Below are positions 55,567-64,000 of a DNA stretch of 64,000 nt, in pieces. The translations under genes and the position numbers were made by a program. The notes under the pieces are model-generated. The model was not told the DNA's origin, made no database searches, and saw only the letters and a list, made by a program, of their open reading frames with translations. Source of the DNA: Flavimaribacter sediminis (GTDB lineage Bacteria; Pseudomonadota; Alphaproteobacteria; Rhizobiales; Rhizobiaceae); NCBI RefSeq assembly GCF_019492055.1, contig NZ_JAICBX010000005.1:310001-374000 (forward strand), written 5' to 3'. The stretch's first letter is position 1. Each line of letters begins with the position of its first letter.

Positions 55567-56517
55567 TCAGAGGCGGCTGTCGAATCCGCCTGCATCGGTC
55601 AGAAGGTAGGCCTCGCCGCACATTTTCGAGAGGTTGCGAACACGCAGAATGTAGCTCTGCCGTTCGGTCACCGAGATCACGCCGCGGGCGTCGAGAAGGT
55701 TGAAGACATGCGAGGCCTTGATGCACTGGTCATAGGCCGGCAGCACGCATTTATGCACGGAATTTTCATCGTCCGCCGCGCCCACCGCCAGAAGCGCCCG
55801 GCATTCGGCCTCGGCGTCGTCGAAATGCCTCAGCAGAACCGACGTATCGGCGAATTCGAAATTGTGCCGCGAATATTCCTGCTCGGCCTGCAGGAACACG
55901 TCGCCGTAGGTGACCTTGCCGTTCTCCCGGCCGTTGAAGTTCAGATCGTAGACATTGTCCACGCCCTGAACATACATCGCAAGCCGCTCCAGCCCGTAGG
56001 TCAGTTCTCCGGCGACGGGCGAACACTCAATGCCGCAGACCTGCTGAAAATAGGTGAACTGCGAAACCTCCATGCCATCGCACCAGCATTCCCAGCCGAG
56101 ACCCCAGGCGCCGAGCGTCGGGCTTTCCCAGTCGTCTTCGACGAAGCGTATGTCATGCAGCAGAGGATCGATTCCGATGGCCTTCAGCGAACCGAGATAA
56201 AGGTCCTGCAGATCCGGCGGGGACGGCTTCAGCAGCACCTGATACTGGTAATAGTGCTGAAGGCGATTGGGATTTTCCCCGTAACGCCCGTCAGTCGGCC
56301 GGCGCGAGGGCTGAACATAGGCGGCGTTCCAGGGTCGTGGTCCGAGCGACCGCAGTGTGGTCGCAGGATGAAAAGTCCCGGCGCCGACTTCCATGTCGTA
56401 GGGTTGAAGGACCACGCAACCGTAATCCGCCCAGTAATTGTGAAGCGCAAGTATCAGTCCCTGAAAGGAACGGGTCGGCTGCATATGCGGCGGCAGTTCG
56501 CCAGCGTGCACGGTCAT
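55567..56517 (-). CDS. glyQ: Glycine-tRNA ligase alpha subunit
   Basis: A 316-residue catalytic alpha subunit. It has [20 protein letters not shown] near residue 14, the conserved [11 protein letters not shown], then [20 protein letters not shown] near 67 and [20 protein letters not shown] near 168. It activates glycine and charges tRNA-Gly. The ATG at 56517 gives the [18 protein letters not shown] start that resembles rhizobial GlyQ; an internal ATG at 56484 is possible. It begins 96 bases after a small membrane protein gene. Confidence 0.96.
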   Translation of the reverse strand: MTVHAGELPPHMQPTRSFQGLILALHNYWADYGCVVLQPYDMEVGAGTFHPATTLRSLGPRPWNAAYVQPSRRPTDGRYGENPNRLQHYYQYQVLLKPSPPDLQDLYLGSLKAIGIDPLLHDIRFVEDDWESPTLGAWGLGWECWCDGMEVSQFTYFQQVCGIECSPVAGELTYGLERLAMYVQGVDNVYDLNFNGRENGKVTYGDVFLQAEQEYSRHNFEFADTSVLLRHFDDAEAECRALLAVGAADDENSVHKCVLPAYDQCIKASHVFNLLDARGVISVTERQSYILRVRNLSKMCGEAYLLTDAGGFDSRL

Positions 56518-56613
56518 GGATACGGTCCGGATTGATCTGGTCTCGTCTGGAATGCGCCGGACAGGTGCCACTTAAGCTGCGCCCGGTCAAGGCCTTAGCG
56601 CCGCAACGGCCCG

Positions 56614-56811
56614 TCACATATCGCCGGATTTCTCTTCCAACCGGTATTCGCCGGTTTTGGGGTCCTTCACGAGCGTTCCCTGCGCGCCGGTCTTCGCTTC
56701 CTTCTCGGCCCGCCGGACGGAAGCCGAAACGCGCTTGGCCTCGGCCAGAAATTTCTTGTAGCCCCACCAGGCGACGATGCCGACTGCGGCAAGCAGCATC
56801 AGTTGCGCCAT
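56614..56811 (-). CDS. Small membrane-anchored protein of unknown function
   Basis: A 65-residue protein with one N-terminal hydrophobic helix (MAQLMLLAAVGIVAWWGYKK), a basic helical middle (AKRVSASVRRAEKEAKTGAQ) and a C-terminal GTLVKDPKTGEYRLEE that reads like a short beta hairpin. I recognise the pattern as a conserved small protein of Rhizobiales but no function is known to me. It lies between the S49 peptidase gene (49 bases upstream) and glyQ in the same direction. Confidence 0.72.
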   Translation of the reverse strand: MAQLMLLAAVGIVAWWGYKKFLAEAKRVSASVRRAEKEAKTGAQGTLVKDPKTGEYRLEEKSGDM

Positions 56812-56860
56812 GTCGCCGCCTCCGTCGTTTGCATTGCGGCTGTGGGCCGCCGACAGGGTC

Positions 56861-57721
56861 CTACAAACCGTAGCGGTTCCACAAGCTCTTCTCCTCCAGT
56901 GAACCGATCAGCCCGTCTGTGGCGTTGGCGCCGAGGGCGCCGGCCCAGCTTTCGACCGAAGCTCCAGTGGCGCGCCGTCCAAAGAGACCGCGCGACGCCG
57001 AAATCAGCCGCAGTTCGGTCTTTTCGCCGAACTTCGCCTTCAGAACCGACCGCATGTCGCCCAGTTCATCGACAAGACCAAGTTCCTTGCCCCGCATGCC
57101 GGACCAGAACAGTCCTGTAAACAGATCATCATCGTCAGCGAGTTTGTCGCCGCGACGATCCTTGACCATGTCGATGAAGACCTTGTGAACCTCGAGCTGC
57201 AGTGATTTCAGATGCTCGACATCAGCCGGTTTTTCCGGCTGGAACGGATCAAGCGTCGCCTTGTTCTTGCCCGCGGTATAGACCCTGCGTTCAACGCCGA
57301 TCTTGTTGAGCATTTCGGGAAAACCAAAGCTTGCCGAAACGACGCCGATAGAGCCCACGATGGATGACGGGTCAGCGTAGATTTCGTCGCCTGCAATCGC
57401 GATCATGTAACCGCCCGAGGCCGCGACGTCCTCGACGAACATCAGCACCTTCTTCTCCTTTTCCGCGGCAAGGTCGCGAATACGACGGAAAATCAGGCGC
57501 GACTGGACGGGCGAACCGCCGGGCGAGTTGATCGAAATTGCGACAGCCGGCGCCTTCTTGTCGCCAAACGCCTTGTCAAGCAATGGCGCAACACCCGCAA
57601 GGTTGAGATTCGGCCTGAACTGGTTGCCCCCGGGCATGATCGCTCCCTGCAGCCGAATGACCGGTATCACGGTTCCTTCGTTTCGAAATCGCTTCGGGAC
57701 CAGTTGCTTGAATCGCGCCAT
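56861..57721 (-). CDS. S49-family signal peptide peptidase SppA-like protein
   Basis: A 286-residue serine protease of the S49 family with a Ser-Lys dyad. AISINSPGGSPVQS is near residue 63, the nucleophile is in EDVAASGGYMIA near 97, and GSIGVVSASFGF and the lysine-bearing TAGKNKATLDPF follow near 125 and 148. The single-domain length and lack of a clear N-terminal membrane helix suggest a SohB/SppA36-like enzyme that may be cytosolic or peripheral. The ATG at 57721 is chosen by homology. Confidence 0.9.
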   Translation of the reverse strand: MARFKQLVPKRFRNEGTVIPVIRLQGAIMPGGNQFRPNLNLAGVAPLLDKAFGDKKAPAVAISINSPGGSPVQSRLIFRRIRDLAAEKEKKVLMFVEDVAASGGYMIAIAGDEIYADPSSIVGSIGVVSASFGFPEMLNKIGVERRVYTAGKNKATLDPFQPEKPADVEHLKSLQLEVHKVFIDMVKDRRGDKLADDDDLFTGLFWSGMRGKELGLVDELGDMRSVLKAKFGEKTELRLISASRGLFGRRATGASVESWAGALGANATDGLIGSLEEKSLWNRYGL

Positions 57722-57812
57722 CGTCAAAGTTTTCTCCGGAATCAATTGCCATCCAGATGTATGTACTATTGTCGCGAACGCAATGGTCAAAGATTTCGCC
57801 GACGCAGCAAAA

Positions 57813-59435
57813 TCAGGCATCGCCCTGATCCTCGAGGATGAGATCGGCGGCCCTCTCTCCGACCATCACCGTCGGCGCATTGGTGTTTCCGGATATTACG
57901 GTTGGGAAAATCGACGCATCGGCGACACGCAGGTTCTGTGCTCCGTAAACGCGAAGCCGCGTGTCGACGACATCGGTTTCCGGATCCGGGCCCATGCGGC
58001 AGGTGCTGACCGGATGGAAGACCGTCGAGCACCTTTGGCGAATATCGGCGAGAAAATCCGCGTCACTCGACGTGGCGGACCCCGGAACGATTTCCTCGTC
58101 GATCACCGTTTGCATCGCCGGGCTTTCTGCAATCCTGCGCATCAGCCTGCTGCCTTCGATCATCTCGATCCGGTCATGTTCCGTGCTTAGCGAATTCGGA
58201 TGGATCGCCGGCGCCGCAAGCGGATCGGCGGAGCGCAGCGCGATATGGCCACGACTGGTCGGTCGTGTCGGCTGGTAGCCGAGCAGAAATCCCGGAAACG
58301 GATCCGGGCTCATCAGCGGGCGCGTGCCCTTCGGCGCCTTCGTGTAGCTGACCGGGGAGAAGTAGAGCTGCATGTTCGGCCGCTTGCGTTCAGGCGACGA
58401 CCGAACGAAACCGCCGGCCTGGTTGACACTGAGCGATAGCGGGCCCGAACGGGTCAAGACGTAGTAGAGCCCGTAGCGCATCTTGCCCCACCAGGGCCGA
58501 AGCATGTTATTGAGGGTCGGCGCTCTGGACCGGTAGAGAAAGTCCAGACCGAGATGATCCTGCAGGTTTTGGCCGACGCCCTTGCGGGCGACGGCGACCG
58601 CGAGGCCGTGATTCTTCAGTTCCTCAGGCGGCCCGACGCCGGACAGCATGAGGATCTGTGGCGAGTTGACGGCCCCGGCGCTCAAAATCACCTCGCGGCC
58701 GGCAGTTACCTTGTATTCTTTTCCTCGCCTCTGATAAGCGACGCCTGTTGCGCGGGTTCCGTCCATGATCACCCGGGTCACATGCGCCTGGGTCACCACC
58801 GTCAGGTTCGGACGCTGCTTGGCCGGAGCCAGATAGGCGCGAGCAGTCGACATGCGAAAGCCGTTTCTCGTGTTGATCTGGTAGCAGCCGATCCCTTCCT
58901 GGTCGGCGCCGTTGAAATCCGCATTGTCGCTGAAGCCGGCCTGTCGCGCGCCTTCCAGAAACACGTCGCATAACGGATGCAACAGATCTTTCACCGTCGA
59001 AACGTGGATCGGGCCATCGCCGCCGCGATAGTCGCTGGCGCCCTGGTCGAAGGATTCGAGCTTGCGGAAATAAGGCAGGAGATCGTCCCAGCCCCAGCCG
59101 GGATTGCCCATTTCCTTCCAGTCTTCGTAGTCGGCGTGCTGGCCCCGGATAAAGACCATCGCATTGATAGAACTCGATCCGCCCAGCACCTTGCCGCGCG
59201 GCCAGTAGCCGACGCGTCCGTTCAGCTCCGCGTCTGGCTCGGTGCGGTACATCCAGTTGATGCGCTCGTTGTAGAACGCCTTACCGTAGCCGATCGGCAT
59301 CCAGATCCAGAAGTTCTTGTCGGTCCCGCCGGCCTCCAGCAGGCATACGCTGTACCGGCCATTCTCCGAAAGCCGGTTGGCGAGCACTGCGCCAGCCGAT
59401 CCCGCGCCGACGATGACGAAATCAAACGACTGCAT
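57813..59435 (-). CDS. GMC-family FAD-dependent alcohol/choline dehydrogenase
   Basis: A 540-residue GMC oxidoreductase. The ADP-binding motif is VIVGAGSAGAVLANRLSE near residue 6, the first GMC signature RGKVLGGSSSINAMVFIRG near 81, the second SAGAVNSPQILMLSG near 252, and the catalytic His/Asn pair lies in VFHPVSTCRMG near 466 and SGNTNAPTVMVGERAADLI near 514. It oxidises an alcohol to an aldehyde. As last gene of a polyamine-type ABC operon, its substrate is probably imported by that transporter, perhaps an amino alcohol; choline itself is unproven. Confidence 0.88.
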   Translation of the reverse strand: MQSFDFVIVGAGSAGAVLANRLSENGRYSVCLLEAGGTDKNFWIWMPIGYGKAFYNERINWMYRTEPDAELNGRVGYWPRGKVLGGSSSINAMVFIRGQHADYEDWKEMGNPGWGWDDLLPYFRKLESFDQGASDYRGGDGPIHVSTVKDLLHPLCDVFLEGARQAGFSDNADFNGADQEGIGCYQINTRNGFRMSTARAYLAPAKQRPNLTVVTQAHVTRVIMDGTRATGVAYQRRGKEYKVTAGREVILSAGAVNSPQILMLSGVGPPEELKNHGLAVAVARKGVGQNLQDHLGLDFLYRSRAPTLNNMLRPWWGKMRYGLYYVLTRSGPLSLSVNQAGGFVRSSPERKRPNMQLYFSPVSYTKAPKGTRPLMSPDPFPGFLLGYQPTRPTSRGHIALRSADPLAAPAIHPNSLSTEHDRIEMIEGSRLMRRIAESPAMQTVIDEEIVPGSATSSDADFLADIRQRCSTVFHPVSTCRMGPDPETDVVDTRLRVYGAQNLRVADASIFPTVISGNTNAPTVMVGERAADLILEDQGDA

Positions 59436-59451
59436 TGTTGAGTATCCGTTT

Positions 59452-60312
59452 TTACCGGGCGGTCTTGTCGCGCTGAACGAGAATGGAGATGATTGCCAGA
59501 AGTCCGGAACCGAGCATCAGGAAGAAGGAAACGGCGTTGAGCACCGGCGTCGAGCCGCCCTTGGCCATCCGGTCGAACATGGTGATGGTCAGCGGCGATT
59601 CCGATCCAACCAGGAACAGCGTCGTGTTGAAATTCTCGAACGAGACCAGGAAAGCGACGATTCCGGCGGCGATCATGGCCGGTCGCAGGAAGGGAAGCGT
59701 GATCGACCAGAGCACCCGGACACGGCTGGCGCCAAGATTGTAGGCCGCTTCTTCCATCGTGGCGTCGAACTTCCTGAGGCGGGCCGTGATCACCAGCGAC
59801 GTTATGGTCGCGATGAAGGAGAACTGGCCGAGAACCACAAGCACGATGCCAGGTCTCAAGAAACCAAGATCGATACCGTAGGAATCGTCGAGCGTGTTGG
59901 CGACAGTGCTGGCCAGCACCAGGATCGAGATACCCAGAATGACGCCGGGAATGACGAGCGGCAGGACCATGATGATGTAGAAGAAATTCTTGGCGGGCAG
60001 GCTGGATCGCACGAACAGAAATGCATTGCAGGTTCCGACAAAAACCGACAGCAGCGCAACCGACACGGCGATGATGAAGGAATTGTAGAGCCCCTGAAGC
60101 AGTCGCCTGTCGTGGAACATGCCCAGCTTCGGCTCCGACGTTCCGAAAAACCAGTCGAGCGTAAAGCCCTTCCACGGCAGAGATGGAAAGACGGAATCGT
60201 TGAAAGCAAAGATCCCGGCAGCGATCAGCGGCGCCACAAGAAAGATGAAAAATGCGGCCATATAGAGACGGTAGCCCACTGCAAACGCCTTGTTTCCGCC
60301 TGTCCTCGCCAT
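59452..60312 (-). CDS. ABC transporter permease, PotC type
   Basis: A 286-residue inner-membrane permease with six hydrophobic helices and the permease signature EAAYNLGASRVRVLWSITLP near residue 185. It resembles PotC of polyamine and PotC-like choline/opine transporters. It starts 3 bases after the PotB-type stop and the GMC gene follows after 16 bases, so all are on one transcript. Confidence 0.9.
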   Translation of the reverse strand: MARTGGNKAFAVGYRLYMAAFFIFLVAPLIAAGIFAFNDSVFPSLPWKGFTLDWFFGTSEPKLGMFHDRRLLQGLYNSFIIAVSVALLSVFVGTCNAFLFVRSSLPAKNFFYIIMVLPLVIPGVILGISILVLASTVANTLDDSYGIDLGFLRPGIVLVVLGQFSFIATITSLVITARLRKFDATMEEAAYNLGASRVRVLWSITLPFLRPAMIAAGIVAFLVSFENFNTTLFLVGSESPLTITMFDRMAKGGSTPVLNAVSFFLMLGSGLLAIISILVQRDKTAR

Positions 60313-60315
60313 GCT

Positions 60316-61185
60316 CTAGCTCCGCGCCACGGTGCTTGAGAGCGACTGGCCGGAAAGCTTCAATCCGATCCAGACGACCAGTGAAGTAAATATCAGCAGA
60401 AGAAAGCCGAAAGCGGCGCCGGATTCCCAATTGTAGCGGGTGATGAACTGGTCGTAGATGGTCTGGGTGAACCAGCTTGAATATTTCCCTCCAAGCAGCA
60501 CCGGCGTCAGATAACTGCCGGCTGTCAGCATGAACACGATGATCGAGCCCGATATGATGCCTGGCATCGCGTAGGGAATGATGATGCGCCGCAGGACCGT
60601 CAGGCCGTTTCCACCGAGATTGTATCCCGCCTCGATCATGGAATCGTCCATGCCGTCCATGGTCGATGTCAGTGGAACGATCATGAACAGCATGACCGTG
60701 TAAACGAGGCCGACGATCACGGCCGCGTCGTTGTACAGCAGTTCTATTGGCTCGCTGATCAGACCGGTCCACTGCAGCACGCCGGAAATCACCCCGGTTT
60801 CGCGCAGAAGCAATATCCAGCCGAAAGCGCGGATCAGGTCGCTGACCCAGAGCGGAATCAGGCAGAACATGAACATCGCGCCACGCGTGCGCGGACCGGC
60901 GATCTTGGCGATATAGTAGGAGACTGGAAAGCCGATAACCAGCGCAAGGGCGGTCACGATCAGCGACATGACGGCGGTGCGCGCCATGATGTGCCAGTAG
61001 ATCGGCTCGGTGAAGAATTCGATGTAATTGTCGAAGCCGAATTCATACTGGCGCGGGGCGATCTTTTCGCGAAGCGACAAGACACCCATGCCGATATGCG
61101 GCAACAGGATGAGAAGAACGATCCACAGCGCAAAAGGCATGAACAGCAGGATCAGCGATAGCCGCCGGGCGTCCCGTTGGTTCAT
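60316..61185 (-). CDS. ABC transporter permease, PotB type
   Basis: A 289-residue inner-membrane permease with about six helices; the signature MIEAGYNLGGNGLTVLRRII is near residue 180. It pairs with the PotC-type permease to form the channel. The start overlaps the stop of the ATPase gene as ATGA. It ends with TAG, showing that TAG is a normal stop in this genome. Confidence 0.9.
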   Translation of the reverse strand: MNQRDARRLSLILLFMPFALWIVLLILLPHIGMGVLSLREKIAPRQYEFGFDNYIEFFTEPIYWHIMARTAVMSLIVTALALVIGFPVSYYIAKIAGPRTRGAMFMFCLIPLWVSDLIRAFGWILLLRETGVISGVLQWTGLISEPIELLYNDAAVIVGLVYTVMLFMIVPLTSTMDGMDDSMIEAGYNLGGNGLTVLRRIIIPYAMPGIISGSIIVFMLTAGSYLTPVLLGGKYSSWFTQTIYDQFITRYNWESGAAFGFLLLIFTSLVVWIGLKLSGQSLSSTVARS

Positions 61186-62291
61186 CGCCCTTCTCCGGAG
61201 GGGAAGCAGATCGCATTTTCAGCCGACCATGAAAGCGCGACGTCGTCCGTCGGCTTCACGTCGTCTGCGCCGCCGGTCAGCGTGACGTCGACTTCGACCA
61301 GTTCTCCTGATCCCATTCGGACGAGGGCCCGACTGTTGGCGCCGTTGAACAGAAGGTTGTCCACCCTGCCCTGCAAACTGTTCTCGCCCAACGCCTCGCG
61401 ACCCTGGGTGAGATGCACGAACTCGGGCCGAACGAACAGCGTGACCGTATCGCCTGCCGCGACCGACGCCCCTTCTCCCGGGCGGCAGCGAGCGTTCATG
61501 CCGCCGTCAGTCTCGACCATGACCTCTTCGCCCTGAACTGCCGACACCCTACCGGTCCAGCGATTGGAATCGCCTACGAAACCGGCCACGAAGGCGGTTT
61601 TGGGGTGATGATAGAGATCCTGCGGCGAACCGATCTGCTCGAACCGGCCATTGTTCATCACAGCAACGCGATCCGACATGACGAGCGCTTCAGACTGGTC
61701 ATGCGTGATGTAGACGAAGGTGGTGTCGAACTGATGCTGCAGCAGCTTCAGTTCGATTTTCATGGCCTCGCGCAGCTTCAGGTCAAGCGCGCCCAGAGGC
61801 TCGTCGAGCAGCAGCACGTCCGGATCGAGCACCATGCAGCGTGCAATCGCGATGCGCTGTTTCTGTCCGCCTGACAATTGGTGGATTTCGCGACCGCCGA
61901 CGTCCGGCAGGGCCACGCGGTTGAGTACGTCCTGGACCTTGCGTTTGATTTCGTCGCGATCCGCGCCGATGCACCGCAAGCCATAGGCGATGTTCTCGAA
62001 GACGTTCATCATCGGAAAAAGGGCGAGGTGCTGGAAAACCATCTTCACGTTGCGCCGGTTGGGCGGAACGTTGAGCACCGAGCGCCCCTTGATGCTGATA
62101 TCGCCGGAATCAGGTTCCTCGAAACCGGCGATCATGCGCATCAGAGTGGTCTTGCCGCATCCCGAGGGTCCGAGAATTGAAAAGAACGAGCCGCTTGGTA
62201 TTTCGAATGAAACATCCTTGACGGCCTGAACGGAGCCGAAATTCTTGCAGACATTACTGCATTCGAGGTCGGAGACTGCAGAATCGGTCAC
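61182..62291 (-). CDS. ABC transporter ATP-binding protein, PotA type
   Basis: A 369-residue ATPase. Walker A is GPSGCGKTT near residue 40, the signature LSGGQKQRIAIARCMVLDP near 138, Walker B is VLLLDEP near 158, the H-loop is YITHDQSEA near 192, and a TOBE domain occupies the C-terminal 110 residues. The GTG at 62291 is chosen; an in-frame TTG at 62345 adds 18 unlikely residues. It energises uptake by the two permeases. Confidence 0.9.
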   Translation of the reverse strand: MTDSAVSDLECSNVCKNFGSVQAVKDVSFEIPSGSFFSILGPSGCGKTTLMRMIAGFEEPDSGDISIKGRSVLNVPPNRRNVKMVFQHLALFPMMNVFENIAYGLRCIGADRDEIKRKVQDVLNRVALPDVGGREIHQLSGGQKQRIAIARCMVLDPDVLLLDEPLGALDLKLREAMKIELKLLQHQFDTTFVYITHDQSEALVMSDRVAVMNNGRFEQIGSPQDLYHHPKTAFVAGFVGDSNRWTGRVSAVQGEEVMVETDGGMNARCRPGEGASVAAGDTVTLFVRPEFVHLTQGREALGENSLQGRVDNLLFNGANSRALVRMGSGELVEVDVTLTGGADDVKPTDDVALSWSAENAICFPSGEGR

Positions 62292-62378
62292 GTGGCGGCC
62301 CGCTTGGATGGCGTTATGTTGGCAAGTTGGCGGACGGCCCCGCAAAGGGAGCCGTCCACCGGATCGAGTAGAACCGGA

Positions 62379-63455
62379 TCAGCCTCCGGTGGCGGCCTGG
62401 ATCTTCTCCAGCGCCTTGCCTTCCATGTCTTCCACCCCGGGAGGGATGTTGGCGAAGAACTTCAGGTTATTGATATCCTCATCCGTGAAGGCCGCATTGA
62501 CGGCTGCCTTGAGGTGATCCGGCAGAAGGTCCTTGCCGCCCTTGACTGCGACAATCGCGCCGGTGCTTTCGGACATCATCTGGGAGATTTCCGGCTGCAG
62601 CACGAAATTGATCCACTTGTAGGCGGCGTCATCGGCTTCGCCCTTGCGCGGGATGACGAAGGTGTCGATCCAGGCAAGCGCACCCGTTTCCGGCGGAACG
62701 AAAACGATATTGTTGTTTTCGTTGTAGAGCTTGTAGGCCGTCGAGTCCCAGGTTTCGGAAGCGACGATCTCACCCGAGAGCATCATGGCCGAAAGGTCGT
62801 CGCCGCCCTTCCAGTAGGCCTTGATGTTGTCCTTGCAGGCGCTGAGCTTGTCGACCACCTTGTCGAGCAACTCCTGATAGGCGTCGAGGTCCGAATAGGT
62901 GGCGAACGGATCCTCGCCCATCGCATAGGCCGTGCCGAGCAGAATCGTGCGCTTCAGGCGCATTGAGGTCTTGCCCTTGTACTTCGGGTCGCAGAGATCA
63001 CCCCAGCTTTTGAAATCCGGCGCTTTCGACTTGTCGGCCATCAGACCGGATGTGCCCCACTGGTGCGGCACGGCGTAGACCTCTCCGTCGATCGTCGTAT
63101 TCGCCTTCACGCCGTCGAGCAGTTTCGGCTCGAATACGGACGTGTCGATCTTGCTGATATCGAGTGGCTTGTAGATATCGTATTCGAGCTGCGGCGCGTA
63201 GATGCGATCGTGGCTCGGTTGCGCGAGGTCGAAGCCGGCGCCGCCTGTTGCGCGAAGCTTGGCGACCATTTCCTCGTTGTTGGAAAGCGTCACCTCGACA
63301 TCGATGTCGGGATACATTTCCTCGAACTTGGCGATCACGTTTTCTGGCGCGTAACCGCCCCAGGTCAGCAATCTCAAAGTCTCTGCCTGCACGCCGCCCG
63401 TTCCGGCCAGCATCGTCGCGGCCAGCAGTACAGCGGTTTTCATAGTCATCCGCAT
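62379..63455 (-). CDS. Periplasmic solute-binding protein, PotD/spermidine-putrescine type
   Basis: A 358-residue binding protein with a signal peptide ending near GGVQAE (residue 25). LRLLTWGGYAPENVIAKFEE is the PotD-type start, followed by LRATGGAGFDLAQPSHDRIY and AVPHQWGTSGLMADKSKA. It delivers a cationic or amine solute to the permease. GAGGGAG precedes the ATG at 63455. It is the first gene of the transporter operon and lies 98 bases after the regulator gene on the same strand. Confidence 0.9.
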   Translation of the reverse strand: MRMTMKTAVLLAATMLAGTGGVQAETLRLLTWGGYAPENVIAKFEEMYPDIDVEVTLSNNEEMVAKLRATGGAGFDLAQPSHDRIYAPQLEYDIYKPLDISKIDTSVFEPKLLDGVKANTTIDGEVYAVPHQWGTSGLMADKSKAPDFKSWGDLCDPKYKGKTSMRLKRTILLGTAYAMGEDPFATYSDLDAYQELLDKVVDKLSACKDNIKAYWKGGDDLSAMMLSGEIVASETWDSTAYKLYNENNNIVFVPPETGALAWIDTFVIPRKGEADDAAYKWINFVLQPEISQMMSESTGAIVAVKGGKDLLPDHLKAAVNAAFTDEDINNLKFFANIPPGVEDMEGKALEKIQAATGG

Positions 63456-63486
63456 AGTCGTCTCCCTCTTGTCATTTTCAGCACCG

Positions 63487-63545
63487 TCGGAGCCTAACTC
63501 CGAAACTGTATGGGCTGATTGGACTGCAAAATATATCCATTGCAG
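63487..63545. promoter_or_regulatory. Inverted repeats between the MocR-type and binding-protein genes
   Basis: TCGGAG-CCTAA-CTCCGA (63487-63503) and CTGCAA-N10-TTGCAG (63524-63545) lie in the 98-base gap. The first could form a hairpin, the second could be part of the transporter promoter's operator. Which regulator uses them is not known. Confidence 0.35.
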
Positions 63546-63553
63546 AATTTTTC

Positions 63554-64000
63554 TTAGACCAGTTTCCTGTTTTTTCCAAGCTGGCTCATCGCGCGTCCAA
63601 GCGTCTCCATTCCGGACCTGATGTCTTCCGGCGTTGTGCTCCCGAACCCGAAAACCAGCCCTTTTTTTAGATAGGGGGCTATTGCATATCGTCCCAGCGG
63701 CGCAGTCGTCACGCCGGCGGCGGCTGCTGCGGCCACGATGTCTGCTTCCTCGATTTCTGTCCGCAGAAAACCTGTCGTGTGAAATCCGCCTCCTGTCGGC
63801 TGCAAATCCACCCACTCGCCAATCCTGTCTGCGGACTCCACAAGCGCCTCGTACCGCGCCTTGTAGATCTGCCGCATGGTTCGGACGTGGGTTGCAAAGA
63901 ATCCTTCATCCATGAAATCGGCGACAATCGCCTGATTGAAGGTTGGCGCGCCGCTCTGCCAGGTGGTGAACAGACGTTCGAAACTCTCCACCAGACCTTT
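63554..64000 (-). CDS. MocR/GabR-type PLP-dependent regulator or aminotransferase, C-terminal part
   Basis: The last 148 codons of a gene that continues beyond the right edge. The sequence SGAPTFNQAIVADFMDEGFF, THVRTMRQIYKARYEALVES, LQPTGGGFHTTGFL and APYLKKGLVFGFGSTTPEDI is the C-terminal small domain of fold-type I aminotransferases as found in MocR regulators. The PLP lysine and any N-terminal GntR DNA-binding domain are outside the window. Position before an amine transporter operon favours a MocR regulator sensing an amine or amino acid. Confidence 0.78.
   Translation of the reverse strand, partial: KGLVESFERLFTTWQSGAPTFNQAIVADFMDEGFFATHVRTMRQIYKARYEALVESADRIGEWVDLQPTGGGFHTTGFLRTEIEEADIVAAAAAAGVTTAPLGRYAIAPYLKKGLVFGFGSTTPEDIRSGMETLGRAMSQLGKNRKLV

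Noticed and set aside
59222-60772. A 516-codon minus-strand frame overlapping the permease and GMC genes in another phase
   Set aside because: It runs across three real gene boundaries in a different phase and has scrambled composition.

Overview
The window is about 64 kb of dense, GC-rich, chromosomal-type sequence. It looks like an alphaproteobacterium of the order Hyphomicrobiales (Rhizobiales). The evidence is the set of typical neighbours: fabI-phosphoglycerate mutase-aroC-ribB, HDAC-like-xseB-dxs, tlyA-rlmD, glyQ-glyS, DUF6101-ubiA, several DUF1127 proteins, and two-gene ATGA overlaps throughout. The genus is not determined. I see no rRNA, tRNA, CRISPR array, insertion sequence, integrase or prophage. 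All positions come from reading the sequence; family names come from recognised motifs, not from a database search.

Layout. 1-8439: core metabolism (FabI end, chorismate synthase, RibB, two membrane proteins, a histone-deacetylase-like enzyme, XseB, Dxs). 8440-12969: an N-acetylglucosamine catabolic operon (kinase, SIS deaminase, NagA) with a divergent MFS transporter, lying between dxs and tlyA. 12953-20693: RNA methyltransferases TlyA and RlmD-like, a small exported protein, an acyl-CoA dehydrogenase/crotonase pair with a LiuR-like operator, Sua5/TsaC and an FAD-linked dehydrogenase. 20813-25879: three HupE/UreJ-type membrane proteins, a parvulin foldase and an exported DUF3604 (PHP-like) protein whose frame is broken by one amber codon. 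26061-29450: OxyR and KatG with a shared control region.

29424-38446 is the most accessory-looking part: DUF2945, a zincin, a STAS protein, a SARP/BTAD-hydrolase fusion, a GlnII-type glutamine synthetase, two DUF1127 proteins around a flavoprotein, and an AraC regulator (amber at codon 10) facing a short-chain dehydrogenase. 38597-41343 is a compact operon of a 91-residue protein, a RimB-like retropepsin, a RimK ATP-grasp ligase and an M14 deacylase, plausibly an amino-acid tagging and untagging system. 41582-48652 holds a decayed LOG-family gene, an ankyrin lipoprotein, a TetR regulator with a likely operator, a PaoABC-type molybdenum aldehyde oxidase and a metallo-beta-lactamase-fold protein. 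48883-57721 returns to core genes (ubiA, purD, RNase T2, glyS, glyQ, S49 peptidase). 57813-64000 is an operon for a polyamine-type ABC transporter with a GMC oxidoreductase, preceded by a MocR-type regulator cut by the window edge.

The best candidates for something undescribed are the Rim operon with its unnamed 91-residue partner and the DUF3604-foldase-HupE cluster. The two in-frame amber codons, the regulator-hydrolase fusion with an 18-bp palindrome, and the terminator that encodes part of the DUF2945 protein also deserve checking.
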